DNA of 56,946 nt from JAZQHR01 sp045540695 (lineage in GTDB: Bacteria; Bacillota; Clostridia; UMGS1810). Of this stretch, positions 15,351 to 23,576 are shown piece by piece; position 1 is the stretch's first letter, and every line of letters begins with the position of its first letter. The notes under the pieces were generated by a model, which was not told the origin of the DNA, made no database searches, and saw nothing but the letters and a program-made list of their open reading frames with translations. The DNA lies in assembly GCA_045540695.1 (NCBI GenBank), contig JAZQHR010000057.1, positions 1-56,946 on the forward strand, read 5' to 3'. Position numbers and translations under genes: made by a program.

Positions 15351-16391
15351 TTAGTTGTTAATTTTTATCTGCTGCCATAATTCTGATTGCTTTTTAACAA
15401 GTGTTTTATCATATTTAAACACTTCCATATTGTTTAGTGCAGATATATCAGGGTATCGTAAAGGATTGTTTTTCACATCGTCAGGAAGAAGCTTTTGTGC
15501 TTCAACGTTTGGCGTAGAATAGCCGATATATTCTGCATTCATCTTTGCTATGTCAGGTCTTGACATAAAGTTTATAAACAGCTCGGCTTCCTTTTGATGT
15601 GCTGAAGTTGTGGGGATAACCATCGCGTCAAACCAAAGGTTTGAGCCTTCCTCAGGGATGGCATAGGCAAGGTTTTCATTTTCAGCCATACAGTAGAATG
15701 CATCGCCTGACCATGCTACTGTTAGTGCACCTTCTTCGTTTATCATCTTGTCCTTTACCTCATCACCGCTGTATGCAAGTACAAGGTCCTTCTGCTCGAC
15801 AAGAGCATTTTTCGCTGCCGCAAGCTCCTTATCGTCAGATGAATTCATAGAATAACCAAGCATTTTTAGAGTGATACCTATAGTATCTCTCTCGCTGTCA
15901 AGCATAAATATTTCATCATCGTAATCCTTATCCCATAGCACCTTCCATGATGTAACAGGTTCTTTTACCATTTCCTTATTGTAAAGCACACCCATAGTAC
16001 CCCACATATAAGGAACAGAATACTCATTTTGCGGATCGTAATCATGTCCCATATAATTCTCGCCAATGTTCTTTATATTTGGAACATTTTCAAAGTTAAT
16101 CTTATTTAAAAGTCCTTCTTCTATCATACGCTGTACCATATAATCCGAAGGGAACACAACGTCATAAGCACTGCTTCCGTTTGCAACCTTTACATACATT
16201 TCTTCGTTTGAATAGTATGTTTCATAGTTTACGCGAATGTTTGGATACTCTTCCTCAAACATATCTAAAACGTCTTCATTTATATAGTCACCTACGTTAT
16301 ATACATTGATTACTGTTCTGTCGTCACCGCATCCTACGAAAAGTGATGCTGCAATGGCTATTATAATTACAAGTGATAAAATCTTTTTCAT
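15351..16391 (-). CDS. potD: Spermidine/putrescine ABC transporter, substrate-binding lipoprotein
   Basis: 346-aa extracellular solute-binding protein. It has a charged start, a hydrophobic signal (about 5-18) and a lipobox ending FVGC, so it should be lipid-anchored outside the membrane. The mature part shows NVYNVGDYINEDVLDMFEEEYPNI, YDVVFPSDYMVQRM and YSVPYMWGTMGVLYN, as in PotD/PotF periplasmic binding proteins. The polyamine-binding Trp and acidic residues are plausible (WSGDAFY; YMWGT). The ATG at 16391 follows AAAGGA. The longer reading begins at a TTG that overlaps that site. Last gene of the pot operon. Confidence 0.9.
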   Translation of the reverse strand: MKKILSLVIIIAIAASLFVGCGDDRTVINVYNVGDYINEDVLDMFEEEYPNIRVNYETYYSNEEMYVKVANGSSAYDVVFPSDYMVQRMIEEGLLNKINFENVPNIKNIGENYMGHDYDPQNEYSVPYMWGTMGVLYNKEMVKEPVTSWKVLWDKDYDDEIFMLDSERDTIGITLKMLGYSMNSSDDKELAAAKNALVEQKDLVLAYSGDEVKDKMINEEGALTVAWSGDAFYCMAENENLAYAIPEEGSNLWFDAMVIPTTSAHQKEAELFINFMSRPDIAKMNAEYIGYSTPNVEAQKLLPDDVKNNPLRYPDISALNNMEVFKYDKTLVKKQSELWQQIKINN

Positions 16392-16415
16392 TTGGTTAAT
16401 TCCTTTCAAATAAAA

Positions 16416-17219
16416 TTATGACATAAGAACGTTTTTGGATTTATCCTTTGACGTACGTTTATTTATAAATAACAGAAGCGATACCACTACTACAAACATT
16501 ATGGTAGAAAGTGCATTTATCTTTGGATTTAAGCCTCTTCGTGCCATCGAATACACATATATAGATAGGTTTGAAACACCGTTACCGGTTGTAAAGAAGC
16601 TTATTACAAAATCGTCTATAGACATTGTAAATGATAAAAGCAATCCGTTTATAATTCCCGGAAGTATTTCGGGAAATACCACACTTTTAAATGCGTACCA
16701 TGGCTTTGCACCAAGGTCAAGTGCCGCTTCGTAAATATTTTTGTCAAGCTGTGTTAGCTTTGGAAGCACTGACAATACCACATAAGGTATATTAAACGTG
16801 ATATGTGCAAGCAGCATTGTTATAAATCCTCTCGGAAGCTTTACCGCTACAAAGAGTATCATAAGTGCTACACCCGTTACTATATCAGGACTTATAACCG
16901 GAATATTTGTTACCGTACTTATAGCCGAACGTATTGACTTTTTCTTAAATGCCTGTATACCAAGTGCCGCCGCTGTACCTATAACGCATGCTATAAGCGA
17001 TGACAACACCGCTATGATTACTGTATAATTAAACGCCGACATAAGCGCTCTGTCTTCGAACAGCTCCACATACCATTTAAGTGTAAACCCGCCAAAATTT
17101 CCTCGTGATTTTGATTCATTAAACGAGAACACCATAAGTACTACTACCGGAAGGTATAAAAACATAAACATGACAAACATGTATACGCTTTCAATTACTT
17201 TTTTAAGTTTTAATTTCAT
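16416..17219 (-). CDS. potC: Spermidine/putrescine ABC transporter permease PotC
   Basis: 267-aa inner-membrane permease with about six hydrophobic segments. The EAA loop reads EAALDLGAKPWYAFKSVVFPEILPGI (given here only to show the coupling helix that meets PotA). The N-terminus has YLPVVVLMVFSFNES, typical of PotC. The ATG at 17219 is 11 bases past AAGGAG. A GTG four codons earlier overlaps that site. It forms the channel with PotB. Confidence 0.93.
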   Translation of the reverse strand: MKLKLKKVIESVYMFVMFMFLYLPVVVLMVFSFNESKSRGNFGGFTLKWYVELFEDRALMSAFNYTVIIAVLSSLIACVIGTAAALGIQAFKKKSIRSAISTVTNIPVISPDIVTGVALMILFVAVKLPRGFITMLLAHITFNIPYVVLSVLPKLTQLDKNIYEAALDLGAKPWYAFKSVVFPEILPGIINGLLLSFTMSIDDFVISFFTTGNGVSNLSIYVYSMARRGLNPKINALSTIMFVVVVSLLLFINKRTSKDKSKNVLMS

Positions 17220-17252
17220 ACGCAGATTCACTCCTTCCCAAACCGCCTAAGC

Positions 17253-18092
17253 TTAGAACATTGAAACATTAGTGTCGTTTTTATTGAAAAGCTTCATAAT
17301 CTGCATACACAGAAGCACTATTACCATCATAATAATAGAAACTGCCGAGCCAAAGTTCCAGTCATACGCCACCAGATACTGCTCTTCTATAAGCGTTCCT
17401 ATATACATATCGTGACCACCACCAAGAAGCTTTGGCACTACAAACGATGTAACAGCAGGAAGGAAAACCATAGTCATACCCGATATTATACCCGGAAGGC
17501 TAAGCGGAAGTGTAACCTTTCTAAACACATTAAACGAGTTTGCACCAAGGTCCTCTGCCGCCTCAATAGTGCTTTTATCTATCTTTACAAGCACCGAATA
17601 TATAGGAAGTATCATAAACGGAATAAAGTTGTACACCATACCAAGCAGCACCGCACCCTGAGTATATAATATATTTACCTCAGGCATACCAAGCTTTTCA
17701 AGTATGTTGTTAAGTAGTCCGTTTTTCTCTAGGATTGTAAGCCATGAATACGTACGAAGAAGCATATTCATCCACATAGGAAGAACAAATAATAAAAGCA
17801 CACTGCTTTTTTTGTCCGAGCCTGTGTTTCTGTCCCTGTTTGCAAGGATTGCCGCTATAGGATAACCTAAAAGCAAGCAAAGAACTGTACTTATAAATGC
17901 TATATAAAGCGACTTTATAAGCACCTTTAAGTACATAATGTCGAAAAATTTTATATAATTGTCTATTCCAATTGTTTCAGTTCCATCAGGAAGTACCACC
18001 TTAAAGCTGTATACTACCACAAGCACAATCGGTACCAAAACAAATATAAGCATCCATAAAAGATGAGGATATGCCTGAAATTTCTTATACAA
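17253..18092 (-). CDS. potB: Spermidine/putrescine ABC transporter permease PotB
   Basis: 279-aa membrane permease with about six transmembrane segments. The first is AYPHLLWMLIFVLVPIVLVV. The EAA loop EAAEDLGANSFNVFRKV contacts the ATPase. MWMNMLLRTYSW is the usual PotB motif. Translation starts at a TTG eight bases after AAGGGG, 13 bases past the potA stop. No ATG lies in a sensible place. It pairs with PotC. Confidence 0.93.
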   Translation of the reverse strand: MYKKFQAYPHLLWMLIFVLVPIVLVVVYSFKVVLPDGTETIGIDNYIKFFDIMYLKVLIKSLYIAFISTVLCLLLGYPIAAILANRDRNTGSDKKSSVLLLFVLPMWMNMLLRTYSWLTILEKNGLLNNILEKLGMPEVNILYTQGAVLLGMVYNFIPFMILPIYSVLVKIDKSTIEAAEDLGANSFNVFRKVTLPLSLPGIISGMTMVFLPAVTSFVVPKLLGGGHDMYIGTLIEEQYLVAYDWNFGSAVSIIMMVIVLLCMQIMKLFNKNDTNVSMF

Positions 18093-18105
18093 CTGACTGT
18101 CCCCT

Positions 18106-19146
18106 TTACAAAGATTTTTTCATAACCTGAATGTCAAATGGCTTTACACTAAGACCTATTGTTTCGCCAACCTCGTGACGAACTGTGTTGTGTATCATGA
18201 TAGAGTAGTCGCCTGATTTAACCATCATTTCATAGTGAACGCCTTTAAATATCACAGACTCAACCACGCCCGAAAGCATACCTTCGTCAGCATTTGTCAC
18301 TATCCAGTCCTCAGGGCGTATTACTATATCTACAGGATTGTTCTCACCAAAGCCTTTATCCACGCACTCAAAGTCTTTTTCGCAGAAATTCACTAAAAGG
18401 TCGCGAATCATAGTTCCAGGGAATATATTGCTCTCACCTATGAAATCTGCCACATAAGCGTTTTTAGGCTCATCGTAAATATCCTTTGGTGTGCCTATCT
18501 GCTGGATAGTACCCTCTTTCATTACCACGATAGTGTCCGACATAGTAAGTGCCTCTTCCTGATCGTGAGTAACGTATATAAATGTAATGCCCAGCTCTCT
18601 TTGCATATTTTTTAATTCTATCTGCATACCTTTTCTAAGTTTTAAGTCAAGCGCCGCAAGAGGCTCGTCTAAAAGCAATACGCTTGGTTCATTTACTATA
18701 GCTCTTGCTATAGCGATACGCTGCTGCTGTCCGCCTGATAGCGACTCTACGCTTCTGTTTCCGTAATTTTTAAGATTAACAAGCTCAAGCACTCTGCCTA
18801 CTTTCTTATCAATCTCTTTTTTGTCCATTTTCTTTATCTTAAGACCAAAAGCGATATTATCGTACACGTCCATGTGTGGAAAAAGGGCATACTTTTGAAA
18901 TACAGTATTTACCTTTCTCTGATATGGCGGAATACTAAGTAAATCCTTACCTTCAAAAAGCACACTTCCCGATGTAGGATTTTCAAAGCCTGCTATAATT
19001 CTAAGTAGTGTAGACTTACCGCAACCGGATGGACCAAGAAGTGTAAGAAATTCATTTTTATCTATATATAGGTTAATATCACAAAGTGCGTCGGTTTCAT
19101 CAAACGTCTTTGTAACATTTTTAAGTTCAATAAGATGATTAGACAT
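18106..19146 (-). CDS. potA: Spermidine/putrescine ABC transporter ATP-binding protein
   Basis: 346-aa ATPase powering polyamine import. Walker A GPSGCGKST is at 38-46, the signature is LSGGQQQRIAIARA, Walker B is VLLLDEPLAAL, and the switch His is in YVTHDQEEAL. The C-terminal part (about 240-346) is the TOBE-type regulatory domain of the MalK/PotA class, including DIVIRPED. It starts with an ATG behind GGAGG, 17 bases after the regulator gene, so regulator and transporter are co-transcribed. Confidence 0.95.
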   Translation of the reverse strand: MSNHLIELKNVTKTFDETDALCDINLYIDKNEFLTLLGPSGCGKSTLLRIIAGFENPTSGSVLFEGKDLLSIPPYQRKVNTVFQKYALFPHMDVYDNIAFGLKIKKMDKKEIDKKVGRVLELVNLKNYGNRSVESLSGGQQQRIAIARAIVNEPSVLLLDEPLAALDLKLRKGMQIELKNMQRELGITFIYVTHDQEEALTMSDTIVVMKEGTIQQIGTPKDIYDEPKNAYVADFIGESNIFPGTMIRDLLVNFCEKDFECVDKGFGENNPVDIVIRPEDWIVTNADEGMLSGVVESVIFKGVHYEMMVKSGDYSIMIHNTVRHEVGETIGLSVKPFDIQVMKKSL

Positions 19147-19163
19147 TATTCATCCTCCGTATA

Positions 19164-19703
19164 TCAAAAAGTAGGTGGTGTAGATACCCACAAAACATTC
19201 GCTGTGGTTTTATTTTTATTGGAAATATAGTGTGTCTGGTTTGGCTTAAAGTAAAAGCTTTCGTTCTTGCCCACTTTATATTTCTTATTTCCTATATGAA
19301 GCACTACCGAGCCGGATAATACATAACCAAACTCTTCGCCGTCATGAGGGTCGTCTATGTAAGATGTACCGCCCTCTTCTATTTCTATAATGATAGGCTC
19401 CATAGAATTTTTCTGTGAATTTGGCACTATCCAGTTGATAGTATTTTTATCTTCCTTATTTTCCTTCACAAACACATCGTCTTTTTTAAATACTACTTCA
19501 TCGTCTGTATCGTCATTAAAGAAATCCTTTAGGTTTGTACCAAGACACTGCAGTATATCAAAAAGTGTAGATATAGAAGGTGATGCTAAATCCCTCTCTA
19601 TCTGGGATATAAAGCCCTTTGAAAGCTCGCACCTGTCTGCAAGCTCTTCCTGGGTAAGTGCATTTTTTATTCTTAGCCTTTTTATTTTATTTCCTATTTC
19701 CAT
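19164..19703 (-). CDS. XRE-family transcriptional regulator with C-terminal cupin domain
   Basis: 179-aa predicted DNA-binding regulator. The N-terminal helix-turn-helix (about 6-60) shows IKRLRIKNALTQEELADRCELSKGF, with SKGFISQIERDLASPSISTL as recognition region. A small-molecule-binding cupin beta-barrel occupies about 100-178 (EEFGYVLSGSVVLHIG; NKTTANVLWVSTPP). This architecture is shared by PuuR-type regulators of polyamine genes. First gene of a five-gene unit with potABCD, so polyamine-responsive autoregulation is a reasonable inference. The ribosome site is weak (GTGGTG). Confidence 0.88.
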   Translation of the reverse strand: MEIGNKIKRLRIKNALTQEELADRCELSKGFISQIERDLASPSISTLFDILQCLGTNLKDFFNDDTDDEVVFKKDDVFVKENKEDKNTINWIVPNSQKNSMEPIIIEIEEGGTSYIDDPHDGEEFGYVLSGSVVLHIGNKKYKVGKNESFYFKPNQTHYISNKNKTTANVLWVSTPPTF

Positions 19704-19738
19704 TTAAAAGCACCACACAAGTTTTTATTATTAAATAT

Positions 19739-19761
19739 TTTGTTTATTTTTACTAAACAAA
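19739..19761. promoter_or_regulatory. Candidate operator for the XRE-cupin regulator
   Basis: Inverted repeat TTTGTTTA and TAAACAAA, seven bases apart, between the -10 box and the regulator's start codon. It is suited to autorepression, but the assignment to this regulator is inferred from position only. Confidence 0.45.
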
Positions 19762-19775
19762 TTTATACAAAATAT

Positions 19776-19804
19776 ATTATATTCCTATCCCAGCATGATG
19801 TCAA
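19776..19804 (-). promoter_or_regulatory. SigA-type promoter of the regulator-potABCD operon
   Basis: On the minus strand, TTGACA, 17 bases, TATAAT: a full consensus match, divergent from the secG promoter. Confidence 0.85.
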
Positions 19805-19849
19805 TAGTCTTAAGCAAAAATTCGTCATAATTTTTATTTAAAATTTTTC

Positions 19850-19878
19850 TTGCATTCTTTAAATAAATGTGGTATTAT
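19850..19878 (+). promoter_or_regulatory. SigA-type promoter of secG
   Basis: TTGCAT, 17 bases, TATTAT, followed by AGGAGG and the secG ATG about 38 bases on. Confidence 0.75.
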
Positions 19879-19915
19879 ATGTCTATATGTAATATAAATT
19901 AGGAGGTGTATATAG

Positions 19916-20152
19916 ATGCTTAACACTATACTTACAATAGTACACGTAATTATCGGAATATTCCTTGTGGTATCTGTACTTATGCAGTCAGGTAAGCAGG
20001 CAGGTCTTTCAGGCTCTATCGGCGGAGGTGCAGAAACATTTTTTGGAAAGAATAAATCAAGAACTCTTGACGCTATGTTTGCCAGAATAACTACTGTTCT
20101 TGCAATACTTTTCATTATTACATCGATCGTTCTTTCACTTCTTCTTAAATAA
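19916..20152 (+). CDS. secG: Preprotein translocase subunit SecG
   Basis: 78-aa inner-membrane protein of the SecYEG channel that assists SecA-driven export. Two transmembrane helices (about 2-22 and 55-76) flank the conserved cytoplasmic loop QSGKQAGLSGSIGGGAETFFGK. Length is typical of Gram-positive SecG. It starts behind AGGAGG and has its own promoter and terminator. The companion often found next to secG (rnr, smpB) is absent here; spoIIGA follows instead. Confidence 0.95.
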   Translation: MLNTILTIVHVIIGIFLVVSVLMQSGKQAGLSGSIGGGAETFFGKNKSRTLDAMFARITTVLAILFIITSIVLSLLLK

Positions 20153-20170
20153 TTATAATTTAGAAGCTTA

Positions 20171-20203
20171 AACCCGACGGAAAATCTCCTGTCGGGTTTT
20201 TTA
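20171..20203 (+). terminator. Rho-independent terminator of secG
   Basis: AACCCGAC paired with GTCGGGTT, followed by T6 and ATTTTG. It begins 18 bases past the secG stop. Confidence 0.85.
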
Positions 20204-20219
20204 TTTTGTTTCTTCATAT

Positions 20220-20254
20220 TTTGACATTTTCACGCATCATAAATGTACTATAAT
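20220..20254 (+). promoter_or_regulatory. spoIIG-type promoter with long spacer and Spo0A box
   Basis: TTGACA (20221-20226) and TATAAT (20249-20254) are separated by 22 bases instead of 17. The B. subtilis spoIIG promoter has the same unusual spacing and needs phosphorylated Spo0A. TTTGACA at 20220-20226 is the reverse complement of TGTCAAA, 6 of 7 bases of the 0A box, and overlaps the -35 box as in B. subtilis. A weaker TTCTTCA lies exactly 10 bp upstream. Confidence 0.75.
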
Positions 20255-20314
20255 TATCATATAATTTTACTACGAAAAAACAAGTGCAAATAAGCATTTT
20301 TCTCGGAGGAATAT

Positions 20315-21202
20315 ATGAAACCCGTTATATACATAGATGTGCTGTTTTTAGTCAATTTTTTTATTAACGGCATACTTCTTTTGATTACCTCGCAAATCTT
20401 AAAACGACCATTTAAAACGCACCGTCTTGCTTTAGGTGCAATGGCAGGCTCACTTTACGCAGTGTGTATGTTTTTTCCGAAGATGCAATTTATGTATACC
20501 CTTCTTTCAAAATTCATTATATCACTGCTAATAATATCAATATCATTTAAAATAGTAAAATTATCGCTATACATAAAAACAGTTTGTGTATTTTATCTAA
20601 CCTCGTTTACCCTTGGCGGAGGATTACTTGCACTTTTATACTTTACCGATATTGGGAAAAGCACGGGTACAGTTATGAAAAACGGCGTATTTTACTTTAA
20701 TCTGCCGTTTGGAACACTAATCATAACCACCGTTGTTTCATACATTCTTATAAAAATATTCTGTCGAGTACATAAATCGATAAAGCATATTTCGTACAAA
20801 GAAGTAAGTGTAAATATAGGTGACAAGCATATAGATTTTCGTGCACTGGTCGACACCGGCAATATGCTGTCTGACCCGCTTTCAAACACACCTGTTATGA
20901 TTGCAGAAATAAACAAGCTAAGACCTCACCTTCCGCAAGAATTTTGCATGGCATTTGAAAACAGTGAGTGTATAGATGCATTAAGTCTGCCTGAAAGCAT
21001 GGGGGATTTTCAATCAAGAATACGACTTATACCATACTCATCACTCGGAGAGAAAAACGGAATTTTAATAGGATTTAAACCTGACAGCATTACTGTATCA
21101 GACAAGACTATAACAAATATCATAGTAGGGTTATACAAGCATAATCTTTCGCAAAGTCACGAATATGATGCCTTGTTAAACCCCGAAATACTATCACAAT
21201 AA
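20315..21202 (+). CDS. spoIIGA: Sporulation sigma-E factor processing peptidase SpoIIGA
   Basis: 295-aa membrane aspartic protease that cuts the pro-sequence from pro-sigma-E in the mother cell, after a signal from the forespore. The N-terminal half (about 1-150) has five hydrophobic segments. The cytoplasmic half carries LVDTGNMLSDPLS, with catalytic D180 in the DTGN motif, matching the single-Asp half-site of the family (D183 in B. subtilis). It starts behind GGAGG. sigE follows after 17 bases, so protease and substrate are made together. Confidence 0.95.
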   Translation: MKPVIYIDVLFLVNFFINGILLLITSQILKRPFKTHRLALGAMAGSLYAVCMFFPKMQFMYTLLSKFIISLLIISISFKIVKLSLYIKTVCVFYLTSFTLGGGLLALLYFTDIGKSTGTVMKNGVFYFNLPFGTLIITTVVSYILIKIFCRVHKSIKHISYKEVSVNIGDKHIDFRALVDTGNMLSDPLSNTPVMIAEINKLRPHLPQEFCMAFENSECIDALSLPESMGDFQSRIRLIPYSSLGEKNGILIGFKPDSITVSDKTITNIIVGLYKHNLSQSHEYDALLNPEILSQ

Positions 21203-21219
21203 ATACGGAGGAACAACCC

Positions 21220-21936
21220 ATGGACTTTCTTGAAACAGCACGAAAAAAGCTTAACGCAATTCTTTTACGATTACACCTGACAAGTAAGGATATACATTAC
21301 ATAGGCGGTGCATCCACTCTTCCGCCACCATTGTCAAAGGAAGAAGAAGCAAACCTTTTATCACGTCTTTCTGTCGATTCACATGAGGTGCGTACTACAC
21401 TTATTGAAAGAAACCTAAGGCTCGTGGTATACATTGCAAAAAAATTCGAAAGTACGGGTGTTGGTGTAGAGGACCTTATATCAATTGGCTCTATAGGGCT
21501 TATAAAGGCGATAAACACATTTAACCCCGACAAAAATATAAAGCTTGCTACGTATGCATCAAGGTGCATAGAAAACGAGATACTTATGTATCTTAGAAAA
21601 AACAGCAACCGCAGAGTAGAGATATCCATTGATGAGCCGTTAAACGTTGACTGGGATGGAAACGAACTTCTGCTTTCCGACATACTGGGCACCGACTCGG
21701 ACGTGATATACCAAAACATCGAAAACGAGGTAGACAAGGAGCTTTTGAACATTGCACTCGAAAGGCTTTCAACCCGTGAAAAAAAGATAATGGAATTACG
21801 GTTTGGTGTAAAAAGCGGTGTAGCAAAGACGCAAAAAGAAGTTGCAGATATGCTTGGAATATCGCAATCGTACATATCAAGGCTGGAAAAAAGGATAATA
21901 GGAAAGCTTAAAAAAGACATATCGAGAATGGTTTAA
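21220..21936 (+). CDS. sigE: RNA polymerase sporulation sigma factor E
   Basis: 238-aa mother-cell sigma factor, made as an inactive precursor. Residues 1-27 form the amphipathic pro-sequence. The cleavage region YIGG (27-30) and the following LPPPLSKEEE closely match B. subtilis SigE. Region 2 has RNLRLVVYIAKKFE, DLISIGSIGLIKAI and YASRCIENEILMYLRKN. Region 4 ends with the helix-turn-helix QKEVADMLGISQSYISRLEKR. It marks the organism as an endospore-former. sigG, often the next gene in this cluster, is not here: a terminator and an unrelated convergent gene follow. Confidence 0.97.
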   Translation: MDFLETARKKLNAILLRLHLTSKDIHYIGGASTLPPPLSKEEEANLLSRLSVDSHEVRTTLIERNLRLVVYIAKKFESTGVGVEDLISIGSIGLIKAINTFNPDKNIKLATYASRCIENEILMYLRKNSNRRVEISIDEPLNVDWDGNELLLSDILGTDSDVIYQNIENEVDKELLNIALERLSTREKKIMELRFGVKSGVAKTQKEVADMLGISQSYISRLEKRIIGKLKKDISRMV

Positions 21937-21979
21937 AACTAATAAATATAATAAAACAATATGTTTTATTGATTTTTAA

Positions 21980-22006
21980 GGATGCGCACCCGCGTATCCT
22001 TTTTTT
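21980..22006 (+). terminator. Rho-independent terminator of spoIIGA-sigE
   Basis: GGATGCGC, loop ACCC, GCGTATCC (one G-T pair), then T7. Confidence 0.85.
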
Positions 22007-22050
22007 AATAATTATAATTCAAACTATAGAAAAAATCTATATTTATTTTT

Positions 22051-22150
22051 GCCTCCGGCAGGGGCATTTTGAACGGCAAAATGCCCGGAAAACCGCTGGG
22101 GCGTTCCGGAGCGCCCCAGACCCCTCCCGGCCATGGCTCTGCCCTGGACC
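22051..22150. repeat. GC-rich multi-hairpin intergenic element
   Basis: Distinctly GC-rich in an AT-rich setting. Hairpins: GGGCATTTTG/CAAAATGCCC (22062-22086), CTGGGGCG/CGCCCCAG (22096-22119) and CCATGGC/GCCCTGG (about 22131-22148, one mismatch). There is no ORF. It resembles REP-like intergenic repeats common in gut Clostridia, a resemblance from memory that I cannot search. Confidence 0.55.
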
Positions 22151-22152
22151 CG

Positions 22153-22184
22153 AAAAGGCTTTCTCGAAAGAGAAAGCCTTTTTG
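22153..22184. terminator. Bidirectional terminator between sigE and the MFS gene
   Basis: AAAAGGCTTTCTC, loop GAAA, GAGAAAGCCTTTT: a 13-bp stem with T-runs on both strands. It serves the convergent MFS gene and backs up the sigE terminator. Confidence 0.85.
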
Positions 22185-22197
22185 TTGTTAAGTGTTT

Positions 22198-23475
22198 TTA
22201 TTCTACCTTATTTAACTTTTGTATTACAAATTTCATATAAAACACGATTATGACTATTCCTACAAATGTTATAAACGATAACACCTGCTGTGCGTAGACA
22301 TTTAATCCTAAAAACATATTTCCGCTTTTCTGGATATAGTCAAGCAGCCAACCGCCGACTATAGTTGCTAAAAAGCCGAACACTCCACCTACAGCCGTTT
22401 TAATGCCAAGCACTGCGGTACGGGTTTTCTCATCGGCGTAGTCAAACACTATATTCATAAGACCGCCGTTAATTCCTGCCATTGATACAAAATACAACAC
22501 GGAATATATCATATACAACACCTTACCTGTTGCAGGGGTGGTAAATGACTGTATAAAAAATGCGACGGCTGATATACCAAAGCCGATTGTCATCATATAC
22601 GCCCACGATGTTCTGTCGGCAAGTCTGCCGAAAAATCTTGAAAATGCTATTCGGGCAAATGATGAAACGATAGTTATTACCGACACATACGTAAGCGAAA
22701 AGCCAAGCTCTTTTATCTCGTATACTCCGAAATACGAACGCGAAAAATATGTAAAGCCTGACCAAAGCATATTTAAATACATAAGCTTTCTTACAGTTGC
22801 ATTTCCAAATGTACATTTAAGCATATCCAAAAAGCTTTGTCGTTCTCTTTGTACTATTTCACGCTCTGGCTCTTTTGATATAACAAGCATTGCAAAATGC
22901 AAAAGGCCTAGTACTATTATGGTAATCTGGCATATTAAAAATGCCATATTATCATTGCCAATATCGGTATAGTGGTCAGAGATAGCTCCCATCACATAAG
23001 AAAATATCATACCGCCAAGGAGCGATGCTATTTCTTTCTTTGCCGTAAATACTCCCCGTTCTCTGCTATCCACAAGTGACATAAGCCAATTTGTTTTAAA
23101 CGGCACTGCGATATTTGCTATAAGCTGACCGCCAAGAATAAACACTATTACAAGAATTGTCTTTACTATCTGTGGTACATTAAGCATTGGCACCATATAA
23201 AGTCCCGCAAGCAAAATGTGTTTTATAAAAGTAATGGCGGTTACCCACTTTTTGACAGGTTTTACAGGTCTTATAAACATTACCGAAAACATCTGTGCCA
23301 CGCACGCGAGTGCCACAAACGATGTAATAATACCTATAAGCGAGTCGGATATTCCGCTCTTGTTAAGAAGCTTTGCCAAAAATGCTCCTGCTATAATAAT
23401 TGATATGAAATATTCAAAGGTTGCTTCGAATATATAGGCGATTCTGCTTGATTTATATATGTCTTTGTCTTCCAT
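22198..23475 (-). CDS. Major facilitator superfamily transporter (12 TM)
   Basis: 425-aa inner-membrane permease with about 12 hydrophobic segments and no signal peptide. Typical MFS loop features are visible: FGRLADRTSWAYMM between helices 8 and 9, and NWLMSLVDSRERGVFTAKKEIASLLGG, which is also seen in sugar-efflux-like MFS members. Substrate unknown; the adjacent glycosidase operon suggests a sugar or glycoside. I chose the ATG at 23475. A GTG ten codons earlier lies upstream of the promoter's -10 box and cannot be on that transcript. Single-gene unit with its own promoter and a strong terminator. Confidence 0.85.
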   Translation of the reverse strand: MEDKDIYKSSRIAYIFEATFEYFISIIIAGAFLAKLLNKSGISDSLIGIITSFVALACVAQMFSVMFIRPVKPVKKWVTAITFIKHILLAGLYMVPMLNVPQIVKTILVIVFILGGQLIANIAVPFKTNWLMSLVDSRERGVFTAKKEIASLLGGMIFSYVMGAISDHYTDIGNDNMAFLICQITIIVLGLLHFAMLVISKEPEREIVQRERQSFLDMLKCTFGNATVRKLMYLNMLWSGFTYFSRSYFGVYEIKELGFSLTYVSVITIVSSFARIAFSRFFGRLADRTSWAYMMTIGFGISAVAFFIQSFTTPATGKVLYMIYSVLYFVSMAGINGGLMNIVFDYADEKTRTAVLGIKTAVGGVFGFLATIVGGWLLDYIQKSGNMFLGLNVYAQQVLSFITFVGIVIIVFYMKFVIQKLNKVE

Positions 23476-23495
23476 TATTATCACCATCCAAGTAG

Positions 23496-23524
23496 ATATT
23501 ACCACACCAAACCTAACTTTTCAA
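23496..23524 (-). promoter_or_regulatory. SigA-type promoter of the second MFS gene
   Basis: On the minus strand, TTGAAA, 17 bases, TAATAT. Predicted start is about 15 bases before the ATG, so the leader is very short. Confidence 0.7.
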
Positions 23525-23538
23525 TGATATATATTTTC

Positions 23539-23569
23539 AAAAATTCAGGATGCACACATGTGTGCATCC
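23539..23569 (-). terminator. Terminator of the MFS-GH39-glycosidase operon
   Basis: Perfect 22-bp palindrome GGATGCACAC...GTGTGCATCC, followed by TGAATTTTT on the minus strand, seven bases after the stop codon. Confidence 0.75.
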
Positions 23570-23576
23570 CAATTTT

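Noticed and set aside
21297..21920. 207-codon open frame antisense to sigE
   Set aside because: A Ser/Phe-rich shadow of the sigE codon pattern, with no ribosome site. The same applies to the many 60-150 codon antisense frames elsewhere.
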